From: an uncultured Eggerthella sp.
Lineage (GTDB): Bacteria; Actinomycetota; Coriobacteriia; Coriobacteriales; Eggerthellaceae
NCBI GenBank assembly: GCA_902464295.1
Contig: CABQIW010000004.1
Location: 1-62,261, forward strand
Direction: 5' to 3'
DNA length: 62,261 nt
Part shown: piece by piece, positions 9,901-18,410 of the stretch
Numbering within the stretch: position 1 is the first letter of the stretch
How the letters are laid out: the number at the start of each line of letters is the position of its first letter
The notes under the pieces: generated by a model
The model's database searches: none
What the model was told of the DNA's origin: nothing
Seen by the model: only the letters and a program-made list of their open reading frames with translations
Translations under genes and position numbers: made by a program

Positions 9901-10963
9901 GCAGCTTGAATGTACGGACATGTACTATGGTTATGTCGAAAACGGCGAGAACATCCGTTATAGCGAGTCAGAGGATCCGCAGTGGCATCCGACCATGACC
10001 AACAAAACGCGTGGTATGGATCTGCAAGTCCGCAAGACCAGCGCACTTGATCGTGATAAAGGACTTGAAGGTGCGACCTATGGACTCTATGCGGTGAACG
10101 ATCACGCTCAGTCAGACATTCTGCTTGGAGAAGCGATCTCTGATGCTGATGGATGGATTACGTTCAAGAGCGTTGATCTAACCGAGAACACGCTTTATTA
10201 CTTCAAAGAGCGTCTCGCTCCAGCAGGGCATACGGTGAGCGAATTCCGCAGTTCGTATTTCTACCTGGTCAAGGATATCAATGCACCGAATGGCTATGAG
10301 ATGAAGTACGCCGACAACAAGGAAGACTTCACACCAGAAGGAGATCAAGCCCAGGTGACAGTATTTACTGAAGGCGAGGTTGGTACAGCGAGGGCTGTTG
10401 CAGGTCCACGTTCCGATGATGGTGCCTTGCTCTTCACCTTTGCCAAAGACGGTGGGGTATACGATGAGGCCACGCGCGTCGATTTCACGAAACTCGATAC
10501 CCGCACTCACGAATGGGTAGAAGGAGCTAAGCTCTCTATCATCGAGAAGGATACAGGCAGTGTGGTGAACAGCTGGACTTCAGGACAAGCGCCGGAGCGC
10601 TTAGAGGGCTCTCTCAATGTGGATACCACCTATATCCTGCGCGAGAACGCAGCCCCTGAAGGCTATGCGAAGGCAGATGATGTTGAGTTCACGATTGACC
10701 AATACGGTAGCGTCAAGCTTCTTAGCGGAACGAGCAACGGCAATGCCGAACTACAAGATTCGACCATTATGCTCTATGACACGATGCTCGATGTTGAGCA
10801 AATTGTGACTCAAACCCGTGAGACGCCTGGCCAAGATGACGAAGGTAGTCTCCTGGCGAAGACGGGAGATTTTCTCAAGATCGCAGGGCTTATTGCACTT
10901 ATGACGGGTTCGCTTCTGGGGCTCATCTATGCGATCCGCCGTTTCCGCAGAGGACGCGTATAA
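6959..10963 (+). CDS. Giant sortase-anchored adhesin: beta-helix, pilin-like and SpaA-like domains
   Basis: A 1334-aa cell-wall adhesin. The N-terminus has a signal peptide and an acidic linker. Residues about 130-490 are a right-handed beta-helix with Gly-rich turns (GGGIHV, GGGIYI, GGGIYT, GGGIFV). Then come Spy0128/FctA-like pilin isopeptide modules (near KAKKFLYGD and DPKIIKNLEG) and two Cna-B/SpaA-like modules (LQVRKTSALD, VDFTKLDTRT). The C-terminus is LAKTGD, a hydrophobic helix and RRFRRGRV, a sortase signal of the LAxTG type used by class E sortases. No sortase gene is in the window. The start at 6959 follows AAGGAGG, which overlaps the upstream TAA. Intramolecular isopeptide bonds are likely from the families but not shown. 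Confidence 0.82.
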   Translation: MTKLLANKKFKFALGIILAFLLVVTLLPAIHAAYGEGEEQLTDATTSVVDTERASGLPEDSTSTDEGANDESDAANVNEDGEPEDAAEMSNEATEDAALSAQAERVGVVWTGNTATINDGTTVDVSVVTLPNGQGSYTLTVNGTLNGRIEVGANQTLNLKGHGTINGAAQDGSVITVKGKKATLILNEDMKSNAGAKGLTITGGKGTAVPHNFGGDHNTQIPLNAGDRAGGGIHVQRTSADSDTANNPKFIMYGGTITGNQAAAGGGIYIDRWCNFEMHGGTVSSNTASVHEGGGIYTAARAAKITAGNILNNETKTTTDWGGGGIFVESRGRLAIPTIKVAGNTAYGLGGGISGCPHARIGVAGQGIGDITEGAAVYGNTAHKTARPQNNVLYALEFRGLNNYVVGPPHTYEALKGKDVAGDLYAYADALDGLQFTKEVAQDYYCTRSSIVFGQNLDGGSGLAWTGRYAGPDGSGDIKINKGAWYGEGNYTVGLTATAPASTQITRAVTVEGNTSSTHGGGIGCNGQLIIGSLPSQTIVNKLWTIEFEKNLKKYNDELITTNLPSFKFGLYSAKDENAKTAEATNTSDGKITFTVDDDRFAGSEGGTEYTLYAKEIRNDLQAEDYEFDESWHEVKVTIGKRTSVAEVDGEKVTTTSSYVKKIDYGTSGTPGQTFTNRVILKGDLALKAKKFLYGDTSNAAGKFFFTMQRITEPIDGVLDLNSAPLERMSRPGTNGGFTGNEAEVAFDAVSYTEIGDYWYLISENESSGTTHDPRIYVVKVTVRVAADGMSLVPSVAEISYAEGVEVDESGSPKPVTLTKLEPVDGALPDIEFTNFNDGIATMSVYGYAVNAASNEPIEQQCFVDPKIIKNLEGRALTEGEFNFKLIELTPTKNSDGVEVVDWSTTNGPTISETTNDRYGMVDFDKANNVGTWENPTCLQYTAPGTYYYRVVEANDASDPSVEYSKQIITFTTVIEFNDQGQLECTDMYYGYVENGENIRYSESEDPQWHPTMTNKTRGMDLQVRKTSALDRDKGLEGATYGLYAVNDHAQSDILLGEAISDADGWITFKSVDLTENTLYYFKERLAPAGHTVSEFRSSYFYLVKDINAPNGYEMKYADNKEDFTPEGDQAQVTVFTEGEVGTARAVAGPRSDDGALLFTFAKDGGVYDEATRVDFTKLDTRTHEWVEGAKLSIIEKDTGSVVNSWTSGQAPERLEGSLNVDTTYILRENAAPEGYAKADDVEFTIDQYGSVKLLSGTSNGNAELQDSTIMLYDTMLDVEQIVTQTRETPGQDDEGSLLAKTGDFLKIAGLIALMTGSLLGLIYAIRRFRRGRV

Positions 10964-11001
10964 AAGGTTCTCGTAGCGAAGAAGGGTAAGCCTCCTGAGG
11001 G

Positions 11002-11036
11002 ATCCCGCCAGCCAGCAATGGTCGGCGGGATTTCTT
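11002..11036 (+). terminator. Rho-independent terminator of the surface-protein operon
   Basis: Stem ATCCCGCC (11002-11009) pairs with GGCGGGAT (11024-11031), followed by TTTCTTC. It lies 38 bp after the adhesin stop. The rest of the 10964-11219 gap shows nothing recognisable. Confidence 0.75.
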
Positions 11037-11219
11037 CTATGATGGAGTCCTGCGCGTATTCGAAGCTGCCTTCGATCTTGCCTTGAAGGGGTAGTGGTAA
11101 AGTTGTAGCATCAGCTGAAATGCTATTCGAACTGTGTCAGTTTTGATCCGGCATTCAAATTCGAGAATGACTTTCTGTGTGTTCCTGTAGAGAGCGCAAG
11201 AAAAATAAGGAGTCTAATA

Positions 11220-12041
11220 ATGAGCGAATCATGCAGCGATAACTGTCAGACCTGCGGAAAGACGTGTGCTGAGCGTCGCGAGCCACAGAGCATGCAAGCC
11301 GCGCCGAATCCTAGATCGAACATCAAGAACGTGATCGGCGTGGTGAGCGGCAAGGGCGGCGTGGGCAAGTCGCTCGTTACTTCGCTGATCGCATCGGCGC
11401 TCGCGAAGCAGGGAAAGAATGTGGGCATCCTTGATGCCGATATCACCGGTCCTTCCATCCCTCGCATGTTCGGTATCGAAGGCAAGGCGATGGGCTCTCC
11501 CGATGGCCTGCTACCTGCGGTGGCAGCTGATGGTACGAAGGTCATGTCGACCAACCTGCTGCTTGAAAACGATACCGACCCGGTCATTTGGCGCGGTCCT
11601 ATGATCGCCGGGGTGGTCAAACAGTTCTGGAGCGATGTGGTGTGGGGTGATATCGATTATCTGCTCGTTGACATGCCTCCAGGAACGGGCGATGTTCCGC
11701 TCACAGTCTTTCAATCGTTGCCGGTTGATGGCATCATCGTGGTCACTTCGCCGCAAGAGCTGGTGGGTATGATCGTGGCAAAAGCGGTGAATATGGCAGA
11801 AGCGATGAAGGTTCCTGTGCTCGGCCTGGTCGAGAACATGGCCTATTTCGTATGCCCGAACTGCAACGAGAAACACTATCTCTTCGGCGAAAGCCAGGTG
11901 GATGTGCTCGCGCAAGAATACGAGATCGGCGCGACCGCTCAGATTCCCACGAATCCTACCATTGCCGCGCTGTGCGATGCGGGCAAGGTCGATCAGGTGG
12001 ATTCTTCGTGGCTTGACGATATCGTGGCCGCCATTGTGTAG
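11220..12041 (+). CDS. mrp: Mrp/NBP35-family P-loop ATPase, iron-sulfur cluster carrier
   Basis: A 273-aa cytosolic ATPase. The N-terminus has four cysteines in C-x3-C-x2-C-x3-C spacing (residues 5-16), as in NBP35-type carriers. The deviant Walker A GKGGVGKS follows, then the ILDADITGPSIP switch and LLVDMPPGTGD, and a C-terminal CPNC pair that bridges an Fe-S cluster in the dimer. The family holds and transfers [4Fe-4S] clusters to apo-enzymes. AAGGAG precedes the ATG. It lies upstream of pgi and the hyp genes and may serve the Fe-S enzymes of this anaerobe; that link is inference. Confidence 0.92.
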   Translation: MSESCSDNCQTCGKTCAERREPQSMQAAPNPRSNIKNVIGVVSGKGGVGKSLVTSLIASALAKQGKNVGILDADITGPSIPRMFGIEGKAMGSPDGLLPAVAADGTKVMSTNLLLENDTDPVIWRGPMIAGVVKQFWSDVVWGDIDYLLVDMPPGTGDVPLTVFQSLPVDGIIVVTSPQELVGMIVAKAVNMAEAMKVPVLGLVENMAYFVCPNCNEKHYLFGESQVDVLAQEYEIGATAQIPTNPTIAALCDAGKVDQVDSSWLDDIVAAIV

Positions 12042-12118
12042 CGCCCGTGCTGCTACTTCGGTAAAATGAGGCAAACCAACCGAAACGGTTGATCCATCGA
12101 TAGTTCGGGTAGGAACCT

Positions 12119-13840
12119 ATGATTAATTTTGAAGCAGCTACGCCCGGTGCTCCGGCGCAAACGCTCATCGATGACCAGGTTGCGAGTCGTATTCACGCCA
12201 AGGACAGCAACCTTTTCAACTTCTCCGAAAATGCCCAGCTTTTCGCCCGTGATTTCATGGGCTGGACCACGCTGGCAAGCGAGCCGCCTCTGGCGCTTTC
12301 CGAGATTCAGAACTTCGCCGATTCCTTGATCGCGCGCGGTTTGAAAACGGTCGTGCTCGTGGGGCAGGGCGGATCCACGCAAGCGCCCATGACGCTCACG
12401 AAGTACAACAAAGCGGATTCTTCGCTCATTTCGTTCAAGACTATCGACTCGGTTTCGCCGGTGCGTGTGCGTGCCATCATGTCGGAATGCGATCCGAAGA
12501 CCACGCTCGTCATCCATTCTTCGAAATCGGGCAGCACGATCGAGCCGCACACCATCATGCAAGCGGTCATGGCGATCATGCGCGAGAAGCTCTCGCAAGA
12601 AGAACTCTACAACCATCTGGTCGCTATCACTGATCCTGGCTCCGACCTGGAAAAGCGAGCGAAAGAGGAAGGTTGGTTGCGCGTTTTCACGGGCGAGCCC
12701 AGCGTGGGCGGACGCTATTCGGCGCTTTCCGTGTTCGGCCTCTTACCGGCTGCGCTTGCAGGCATCAACCTGAATGCGCTCATGCGCAGCGCAGCGCGTG
12801 CCGAGATGCTGTGCAGTAGCGACAGCGTGGACAACCCCGCACTCGTGCTGGCATCCTTCCTCTACGAAAACTATGTGCAAGGACGCAACAAGTTCGCGTT
12901 CCTCTCGCCGAAGCGCGGTCGTGTTCTGGGCTTATGGATCGAGCAGCTGGTGGCAGAAAGCTTGGGTAAAGAAGGCGAAGGTATCCTTCCCAACATCGAA
13001 ACCGATTCGCTCACACTCTCCGAAGACACGGAGGATCGTACAGCGATCATATACGAGACTAAGACCGACCTGTTCGACGAACGCCTGAATTACTATCAGT
13101 CGCTCGAGTTCCTGAATCCCGATATCCCGCGCATCACCTTCAAGGTTGAGAACGTGATCGATCTTGCTGGGCACTTCGTTATGTGGGAATATGCCATTGC
13201 CATGGTGGGCTATCTCATGGAGATCTGCCCGTTCGATCAGCCCGACGTACAGGCGGCAAAGACCGAAGTGCTGCGCATCTTAGAAGAAGGCGGCGAAGCG
13301 CCCCACTTCACCCAGAACGGTCTAGCGGGCGTGCCCGTGGGCGAGATCGAAGTGCACGTTTCCGAGGCGTTGGAAGACTCGCTCGTTGATGAAACGGTTT
13401 CGGGTGCGATCACCGCGCTTTGCCGCAGTATCGAGCCGGGCGATTACTTCTCCTTGAACGCCTTCTTGCCCTTCACGGGTGAAGGTCGCCGCGAGGCGCT
13501 TGAAGAGATTCGTCACAGCATTGCGGAGCGCTGCCGCATTCCGTCTTGCTTGGAGATCGGACCACGCTACTTGCACTCCACAGGCCAGCTGCACAAAGGC
13601 GGTCGCAACAACGGGGTGTTCCTCGTGCTTTCGGCAGATGAACCGCGCGATATCGAAGTGGAGAACGCGAAAGCCCAAAGCCTTGGCGAGCTCGAAAAAG
13701 CGCAGGCTATGGGTGATTTTTCCATCCTTTCATCCCGTGGTAGGCGGTGTGTCTACATCCATCTTCCCGACAATTCTTCAGTTACGCTGCGTCTCCTTTC
13801 TAAGGTGTTGCGCAACGTGGTCGCACGCGTTACGGAGTAG
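12119..13840 (+). CDS. pgi: Glucose-6-phosphate isomerase (Tal-Pgi-domain type)
   Basis: A 573-aa phosphosugar isomerase with two SIS-type halves. Visible motifs are VLVGQGGSTQAP, the phosphate-binding HSSKSGSTIEP loop, and GGRYSALSVFGLLPAALAG. These match the isomerase part of bifunctional transaldolase-glucose-6-phosphate isomerases of Actinobacteria rather than the classical E. coli Pgi; no transaldolase domain is attached. It interconverts glucose-6-phosphate and fructose-6-phosphate. The ATG has AGGA four bases upstream. Its stop lies five bases before the hypF ATG, so the two are probably co-transcribed, although functionally unrelated. Confidence 0.82.
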   Translation: MINFEAATPGAPAQTLIDDQVASRIHAKDSNLFNFSENAQLFARDFMGWTTLASEPPLALSEIQNFADSLIARGLKTVVLVGQGGSTQAPMTLTKYNKADSSLISFKTIDSVSPVRVRAIMSECDPKTTLVIHSSKSGSTIEPHTIMQAVMAIMREKLSQEELYNHLVAITDPGSDLEKRAKEEGWLRVFTGEPSVGGRYSALSVFGLLPAALAGINLNALMRSAARAEMLCSSDSVDNPALVLASFLYENYVQGRNKFAFLSPKRGRVLGLWIEQLVAESLGKEGEGILPNIETDSLTLSEDTEDRTAIIYETKTDLFDERLNYYQSLEFLNPDIPRITFKVENVIDLAGHFVMWEYAIAMVGYLMEICPFDQPDVQAAKTEVLRILEEGGEAPHFTQNGLAGVPVGEIEVHVSEALEDSLVDETVSGAITALCRSIEPGDYFSLNAFLPFTGEGRREALEEIRHSIAERCRIPSCLEIGPRYLHSTGQLHKGGRNNGVFLVLSADEPRDIEVENAKAQSLGELEKAQAMGDFSILSSRGRRCVYIHLPDNSSVTLRLLSKVLRNVVARVTE

Positions 13841-13845
13841 TGAGC

Positions 13846-16371
13846 ATGGCAGAAAACGTTGCGCGCGAAGCGCTCGATATTACGGTCAAAGGAGTAGTTC
13901 AAGGGGTCGGTTTTCGGCCCTTTGTCTTCAGGTGCGCACAGAAGTTCCACCTGACGGGCTGGGTGTTGAACGCGCTTGATGGGGTAACGATCCACGTCGA
14001 AGGCACGCAGAACGATCTCGACTGCTTTGCGATCGCGCTCGTGCAAGAAGCGCCCGAAGCAGCCAACGTGAAAGAGCTTGAGCTCAACGAAGCGCCCGTC
14101 GAAGGCTTCGACGAATTCGAGATCCGCTTTTCGGATGATGCCGAAGCGAACGAGACCACGCTCGTTTCGCCCGATCTTGCCACCTGCGATGCTTGTGTAG
14201 CCGAACTCTTCAACCCCGAGAATCGCCGCTATCACTATCCCTTCATCAACTGCACGAATTGCGGTCCGCGTTTCACCATCATCGATGAGCTGCCTTACGA
14301 CCGCGAACATACTTCTATGAAAGAGTTCACCATGGACGAACCTTGCCAAACAGAATATGACGATCCGATGGATCGCCGCTTTCATGCGCAACCCAACGCT
14401 TGTTTCAACTGTGGGCCGCGTTTGGGCTGGATCGATGTGGAAGGCATGCTTCCCAATGAGGTCCGACAGCTTTCGATCGATAGCCTGGACTGGGCGTTCA
14501 CCTCGCAAGATTCCGATGAATTCGTTGACGATTGCGTGAAGCTGCTCAAAGCAGGCAAGATCGTAGCCGTTAAGGGACTGGGTGGGTACCATCTGGTGTG
14601 CGATGCGCGCAACGCCGAAGCACTCTCCGCTCTGCGCGAACGAAAGCATCGCTACGGTAAGGCATTCGCGGTCATGGCGCACTCGACCGAGCAAGCGCGC
14701 GACTATGCGCTCATCAGCGAAGCAGAAGAGACGCAGCTTGAATCGAGCGCACGCCCGATCGTGCTGTTGCGCAAACGCAGCGATGTTGAGTTACCGCTTG
14801 ATCTTGCGGGCGACCTGCCGGAGCTTGGCATCATGTTGCCTGCAACGCCGCTGCAGCATTTGATCGCACGTGCGTTCGATGGCTTGCTCGTCATGACCTC
14901 GGGCAACGTGCACGACGATCCGATCGTGATCGAGGAACACGAAGCGTTCGAGCAGCTTGCAGGCATTGCAGATGCTTTCTTGGTGAACAACCGCGCCATC
15001 ATCGAGCGCTTCGACGATTCGGTGGTGCGCGTGCTCGAGCCGGCTGGTGTGGACCCGGTGGTCCAGGTCATCCGTCGCGCCCGCGGTCTGGCGCCAGCGC
15101 CGGTGAAGTTGCCTGCTCAAGTGCACGAGCTCGGTGAAGAATCTCCCGAGCTGTTGGCAGTTGGCTCCGAACTCAAGAACACCTTCACGATCACGCGCGG
15201 TGAAGAGGCGTTCGTTTCGCAGCATTTAGGTGATATGGAGCATGTTGCCTCGTTCGACAACTGGCTCGAAACGAAGGATCTCTACGAGAAGCTCTTCCAC
15301 CTCAAGCCCGCCAAGCTCGCGTGCGATCTGCATCCTGAATACGTGCTCAGCAAGTGGGCACGCGCGCAAGCAAGCGAGCACGATCTTCCCCTTACGGAGG
15401 TGCAGCATCATCATGCGCATGTGGTTGCGGCCATGGCCGAGAACGAGCTCGAAGGCCCGGTTTGTGGCATTGCGTTCGACGGCACGGGCTACGGTGTTGA
15501 TGGTGCGATCTGGGGCGGCGAAGTGCTGCTCTCGAACCTCACCACGTTCGAGCGCTTCATCAATGTTGCGTACTTCCCGTTGCCGGGTGGCACGCAGGCG
15601 ATCCATCACACCGATCGCTGTGCCTATGGCGTGTTGTGGGCGTTCGATCTGCTTGAGCATCCCTTCGCACAGGCTTTCTTCGCCGATCAGGAACAAGAGA
15701 CCGAGCTCATGACCAAGATGATCGAGAGTGGCATCAATACCCCCTTCACCTCTTCGATGGGACGTCTCTTCGATGCAGCTTCGGCGCTTCTCGGTATCTG
15801 CAACGAGCCGCGCTACGAAGGTGAAGGTGCGATCCTGCTCGAGGCCGAGATCACGAAAGGCCTCGGTCCAGACGCTGCTGCTGAACTGAAAACGCTCCTT
15901 GCCGAAGCTGAGAAAACGACCTCATCGCTTGCGCAGGAAGCGGTGGACCCAACGGCCGAGCTTGATGCGGTCGAGCGCTACCAGTTCGGTCTCATAAAGA
16001 ACACCGCTACCGAGCAGAGCACCGCACAAGACACGTCCGTGTTGCTGCTCGATCCCGCCCTCGTGTTCGAAGCACTGCTCGATGATCTGCAGGCCAGTGT
16101 CGATAAGGCCCTCATCGCGCGTCGCTTCCATGAAGCGGTGGTGCGCGCCATCCTCACCGCAGCAGAAACCGTGCGCGCGCTCTATGACATCAACATCGTC
16201 ACGCTTTCGGGTGGAGTTTTCATGAACCGCTACCTTACCGAACGCGCCCTAACAGAGCTGCAAGCTGCAGGTTTCACCATCGCCCTCAATCGAGAGCTGC
16301 CGCCTAACGATGCTTCGGTCTCCTACGGCCAGGCTGTGATAGGATTGCACTCGAATGAGGGAGGTCAGTAA
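13846..16371 (+). CDS. hypF: Carbamoyltransferase HypF, NiFe-hydrogenase maturation
   Basis: HypF makes the thiocarbamate on HypE that becomes the cyanide ligands of NiFe hydrogenase. The 841-aa protein has an acylphosphatase domain (residues 11-97, GVVQGVGFRPFVFRC), a zinc-finger region, a YrdC-like domain (from KIVAVKGLGGYHLVC) and a Kae1-like domain with HHHAHV and GGVFMNRYL. It is about 80-90 residues longer than typical, partly from an Ala/Glu-rich stretch near residues 670-730. The first zinc pair is complete (Cys114, 117, 136, 139), but the second reads Asp164, Cys167, Cys186, Cys189, where Cys is normal at 164. ATG 13846 is preferred to the GTG at 13840 because GGAG then has proper spacing. 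hypC follows two bases after the stop. Confidence 0.93.
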   Translation: MAENVAREALDITVKGVVQGVGFRPFVFRCAQKFHLTGWVLNALDGVTIHVEGTQNDLDCFAIALVQEAPEAANVKELELNEAPVEGFDEFEIRFSDDAEANETTLVSPDLATCDACVAELFNPENRRYHYPFINCTNCGPRFTIIDELPYDREHTSMKEFTMDEPCQTEYDDPMDRRFHAQPNACFNCGPRLGWIDVEGMLPNEVRQLSIDSLDWAFTSQDSDEFVDDCVKLLKAGKIVAVKGLGGYHLVCDARNAEALSALRERKHRYGKAFAVMAHSTEQARDYALISEAEETQLESSARPIVLLRKRSDVELPLDLAGDLPELGIMLPATPLQHLIARAFDGLLVMTSGNVHDDPIVIEEHEAFEQLAGIADAFLVNNRAIIERFDDSVVRVLEPAGVDPVVQVIRRARGLAPAPVKLPAQVHELGEESPELLAVGSELKNTFTITRGEEAFVSQHLGDMEHVASFDNWLETKDLYEKLFHLKPAKLACDLHPEYVLSKWARAQASEHDLPLTEVQHHHAHVVAAMAENELEGPVCGIAFDGTGYGVDGAIWGGEVLLSNLTTFERFINVAYFPLPGGTQAIHHTDRCAYGVLWAFDLLEHPFAQAFFADQEQETELMTKMIESGINTPFTSSMGRLFDAASALLGICNEPRYEGEGAILLEAEITKGLGPDAAAELKTLLAEAEKTTSSLAQEAVDPTAELDAVERYQFGLIKNTATEQSTAQDTSVLLLDPALVFEALLDDLQASVDKALIARRFHEAVVRAILTAAETVRALYDINIVTLSGGVFMNRYLTERALTELQAAGFTIALNRELPPNDASVSYGQAVIGLHSNEGGQ

Positions 16372-16373
16372 TC

Positions 16374-16610
16374 ATGTGTTTAGCGATTCCAGCCCAAGTC
16401 AAAGAGATCGATGAAGGCAATCTTGCCACGGTCGATATCCTCGGCGTAACGCGCGAGATTTCCCTCGACCTCACGCCTCAGGCGGAAGTGGGCAGTTACG
16501 TGCTCGTGCACGCGGGCTTCGCCATCGAAGTGGTCGATGAACAGTTCGCTCAAGAAACGCTCGATCTGGTGAAGAGCTTCTCCGAGCTTGCCGATCTTGA
16601 AGGGGTCTAG
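16374..16610 (+). CDS. hypC: Hydrogenase assembly chaperone HypC
   Basis: A 78-aa HypC/HybG-family chaperone with the invariant N-terminal MCLAIPAQV, whose Cys2 binds the iron centre after Met removal, and the compact OB-like fold (HAGFAIEVVDE). It works with HypD to assemble the Fe(CN)2CO group and deliver it to the hydrogenase large subunit. It is packed between hypF and hypD with 2- and 3-base gaps, so all three should be translated from one message. Confidence 0.96.
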   Translation: MCLAIPAQVKEIDEGNLATVDILGVTREISLDLTPQAEVGSYVLVHAGFAIEVVDEQFAQETLDLVKSFSELADLEGV

Positions 16611-16613
16611 TTC

Positions 16614-17690
16614 ATGGACCTCTCTGCGTTCAAAGATCCTGCGCTTGCCAAAGGGCTCATCCACTCCATCGATTCATGGGCGCCTGAACAGGCAACTCTC
16701 ATGGAAGTATGCGGAACGCACACGGTTGCCATCGCACGCAATGGCCTGCGCGATCTGATGCCGAACGATACGAAGCTCGTTTCCGGTCCAGGTTGCCCGG
16801 TCTGTGTAACCTCCAACGAAGACATCGATACCGTTATCGCGCTTGCGCGCATCCCGAACGTGATGATCGCTACGTTCGGCGATATGACGCGTGTTCCGGG
16901 CTCCACCTCAAGTCTGCTCAAAGAACAGGCCGAAGGCCGTTCGATCAACATCGTCTATTCTCCGCTCGATGCGCTCAAGCTTGCCCAAGAGCACTCCGAT
17001 AAAGAGATCGTGTTCGTAGGCGTAGGCTTCGAAACCACCACGCCCCTTGTTGCTATGGCTATCAAGCGCGCTCAAGCGCTCGGTCTGAGGAATTTCTCGG
17101 TGTTCGTCGCGCACAAGAACATGCCCAACGCTCTTGAAGTGATCGTTTCCGATCCAGAACTGAAGATCGATGCGCTCATCCTGCCCGGTCATGTTTCCAC
17201 GATCATTGGCACGAAGCCCTATGAATTCCTTGCAGAAAAATATGGCATTCCCGGTGTGATCACTGGGTTCGAGCCAGTTGATGTGCTGCAAGGTATTGCC
17301 ATGATTATGCGCCAGCTGCACGAAGGCCGCGCAGAGATCGAGATCGCCTATTCGCGCGGAGTCATGCGCGAAGGTAACCCGGTCGCACTCGCTGCGATCG
17401 ACGAAGTGTTCGACACCGTTGATGCCACCTGGCGTGGACTTGGTGTGATCCCTGGTTCGGGCTATGCGATTCGCGAAGAGTTCGAAGCCTTCGATGCGGT
17501 CAAGCGCTTTCATCCTGAAGTGGAACCCACGCAGAATCCGAAGGGTTGCCGTTGCGGAGATGTCTTGCGTGGCATCATGGCACCTGATGAATGCCCGCTT
17601 TTCCGCAAAGTATGCACGCCTGAGAATCCGGTCGGTCCGTGTATGGTCTCTTCGGAAGGCTCGTGCGCTGCCTACTATCGCTATTATTAA
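16614..17690 (+). CDS. hypD: Hydrogenase maturation factor HypD
   Basis: HypD of 358 aa is the scaffold and redox partner for Fe(CN)2CO assembly. Key segments are MEVCGTHT, the GPGCPVC thiol motif, GVGFETTTP, and the C-terminal cluster-binding cysteines (CRCGDVLRG, CPLFRKVC, GPCMVSSEGSC). The start has GAAGGGG upstream. This closes a hypFCD operon; hypA, hypB, hypE and hydrogenase structural genes are not in the window and must lie elsewhere if the pathway works. Confidence 0.96.
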   Translation: MDLSAFKDPALAKGLIHSIDSWAPEQATLMEVCGTHTVAIARNGLRDLMPNDTKLVSGPGCPVCVTSNEDIDTVIALARIPNVMIATFGDMTRVPGSTSSLLKEQAEGRSINIVYSPLDALKLAQEHSDKEIVFVGVGFETTTPLVAMAIKRAQALGLRNFSVFVAHKNMPNALEVIVSDPELKIDALILPGHVSTIIGTKPYEFLAEKYGIPGVITGFEPVDVLQGIAMIMRQLHEGRAEIEIAYSRGVMREGNPVALAAIDEVFDTVDATWRGLGVIPGSGYAIREEFEAFDAVKRFHPEVEPTQNPKGCRCGDVLRGIMAPDECPLFRKVCTPENPVGPCMVSSEGSCAAYYRYY

Positions 17691-17912
17691 GAGCAGCTTC
17701 TTAAAGGGCAGTTGCACCCACGCACCTGTTTGAATCGCCGTAATCGCTTCGTCTTTTCGCTACCCCGCTGCTCCGAACCAAGCCAGTATTCTTGAGTGTT
17801 TGCGTTTTCGCTCCGGTGCTTCTTAAAAGATGCTTACACTTTCCTGGTGCAGGCCATTCCTGCCGCTATAATCGGAAGAACAAATCGCACGCGAAGGCAA
17901 ACGGAGACATTC

Positions 17913-18407
17913 ATGGAAGAAACCCAAAAGCAAAAGCTCGATCCGCGCATCAAGAACGTATGGCGCGTAAGCGATACGATTGCTCTCACGCTCGTGTTCT
18001 TGTGCGTCTTTGCGGTTGGTGGGATCGCTCTTCTTGTTGACGAGAGCATGTCTTGGTGGGCAGGTCCGTATTGCCTCATATCGTTCATCTGCTTCGTTGC
18101 CTTGCTCGTTCTCTTTTGGGTGGTTATCACGCCGCTGCGCTACATTCGCTGGAGCTATGCCCTTTCGAAGGAATTTCTCGATATCATGCGTGGCATCATC
18201 GTGCGCAAGCATACCGTGGTGCCGTTCATTCGCGTGCAGAATACCGACACGCGCCAAGGTCCGCTTCTGCGCATGATGGGGCTTGCGTCGGTCACGATCT
18301 CGACCGCGGCTGGATCGATGGAGATCCCTGGGCTTCCCGCTGCCGAAGCTGAAACGCTGCGCGATCAAGCCGCCGAATTCGCTCGCCTTGCCAAAGAGGA
18401 TGTGTAG
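17913..18407 (+). CDS. bPH2-domain membrane protein (YdbS-like)
   Basis: A 164-aa protein with two N-terminal transmembrane helices (about residues 20-42 and 52-75) followed by a bacterial PH-like domain (bPH2) recognised by the ALSKEFLDIMRGIIVRKH and FIRVQNTDTRQGPLL pattern. ATG 17913 follows GGAG with 6-nt spacing. A TATAAT -10 lies at 17867-17872. The stop is three bases before the next gene, a larger protein of the same family, forming the YdbS-YdbT pair found in many Gram-positives. In Bacillus the pair has been linked to protection against antimicrobial peptides; that role here is only by analogy. Confidence 0.85.
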   Translation: MEETQKQKLDPRIKNVWRVSDTIALTLVFLCVFAVGGIALLVDESMSWWAGPYCLISFICFVALLVLFWVVITPLRYIRWSYALSKEFLDIMRGIIVRKHTVVPFIRVQNTDTRQGPLLRMMGLASVTISTAAGSMEIPGLPAAEAETLRDQAAEFARLAKEDV

Positions 18408-18410
18408 CGC

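Noticed and set aside
13753..14694. 313-aa open frame antisense to hypF
   Set aside because: It lies opposite conserved HypF domains and the pgi end; composition indicates a shadow.
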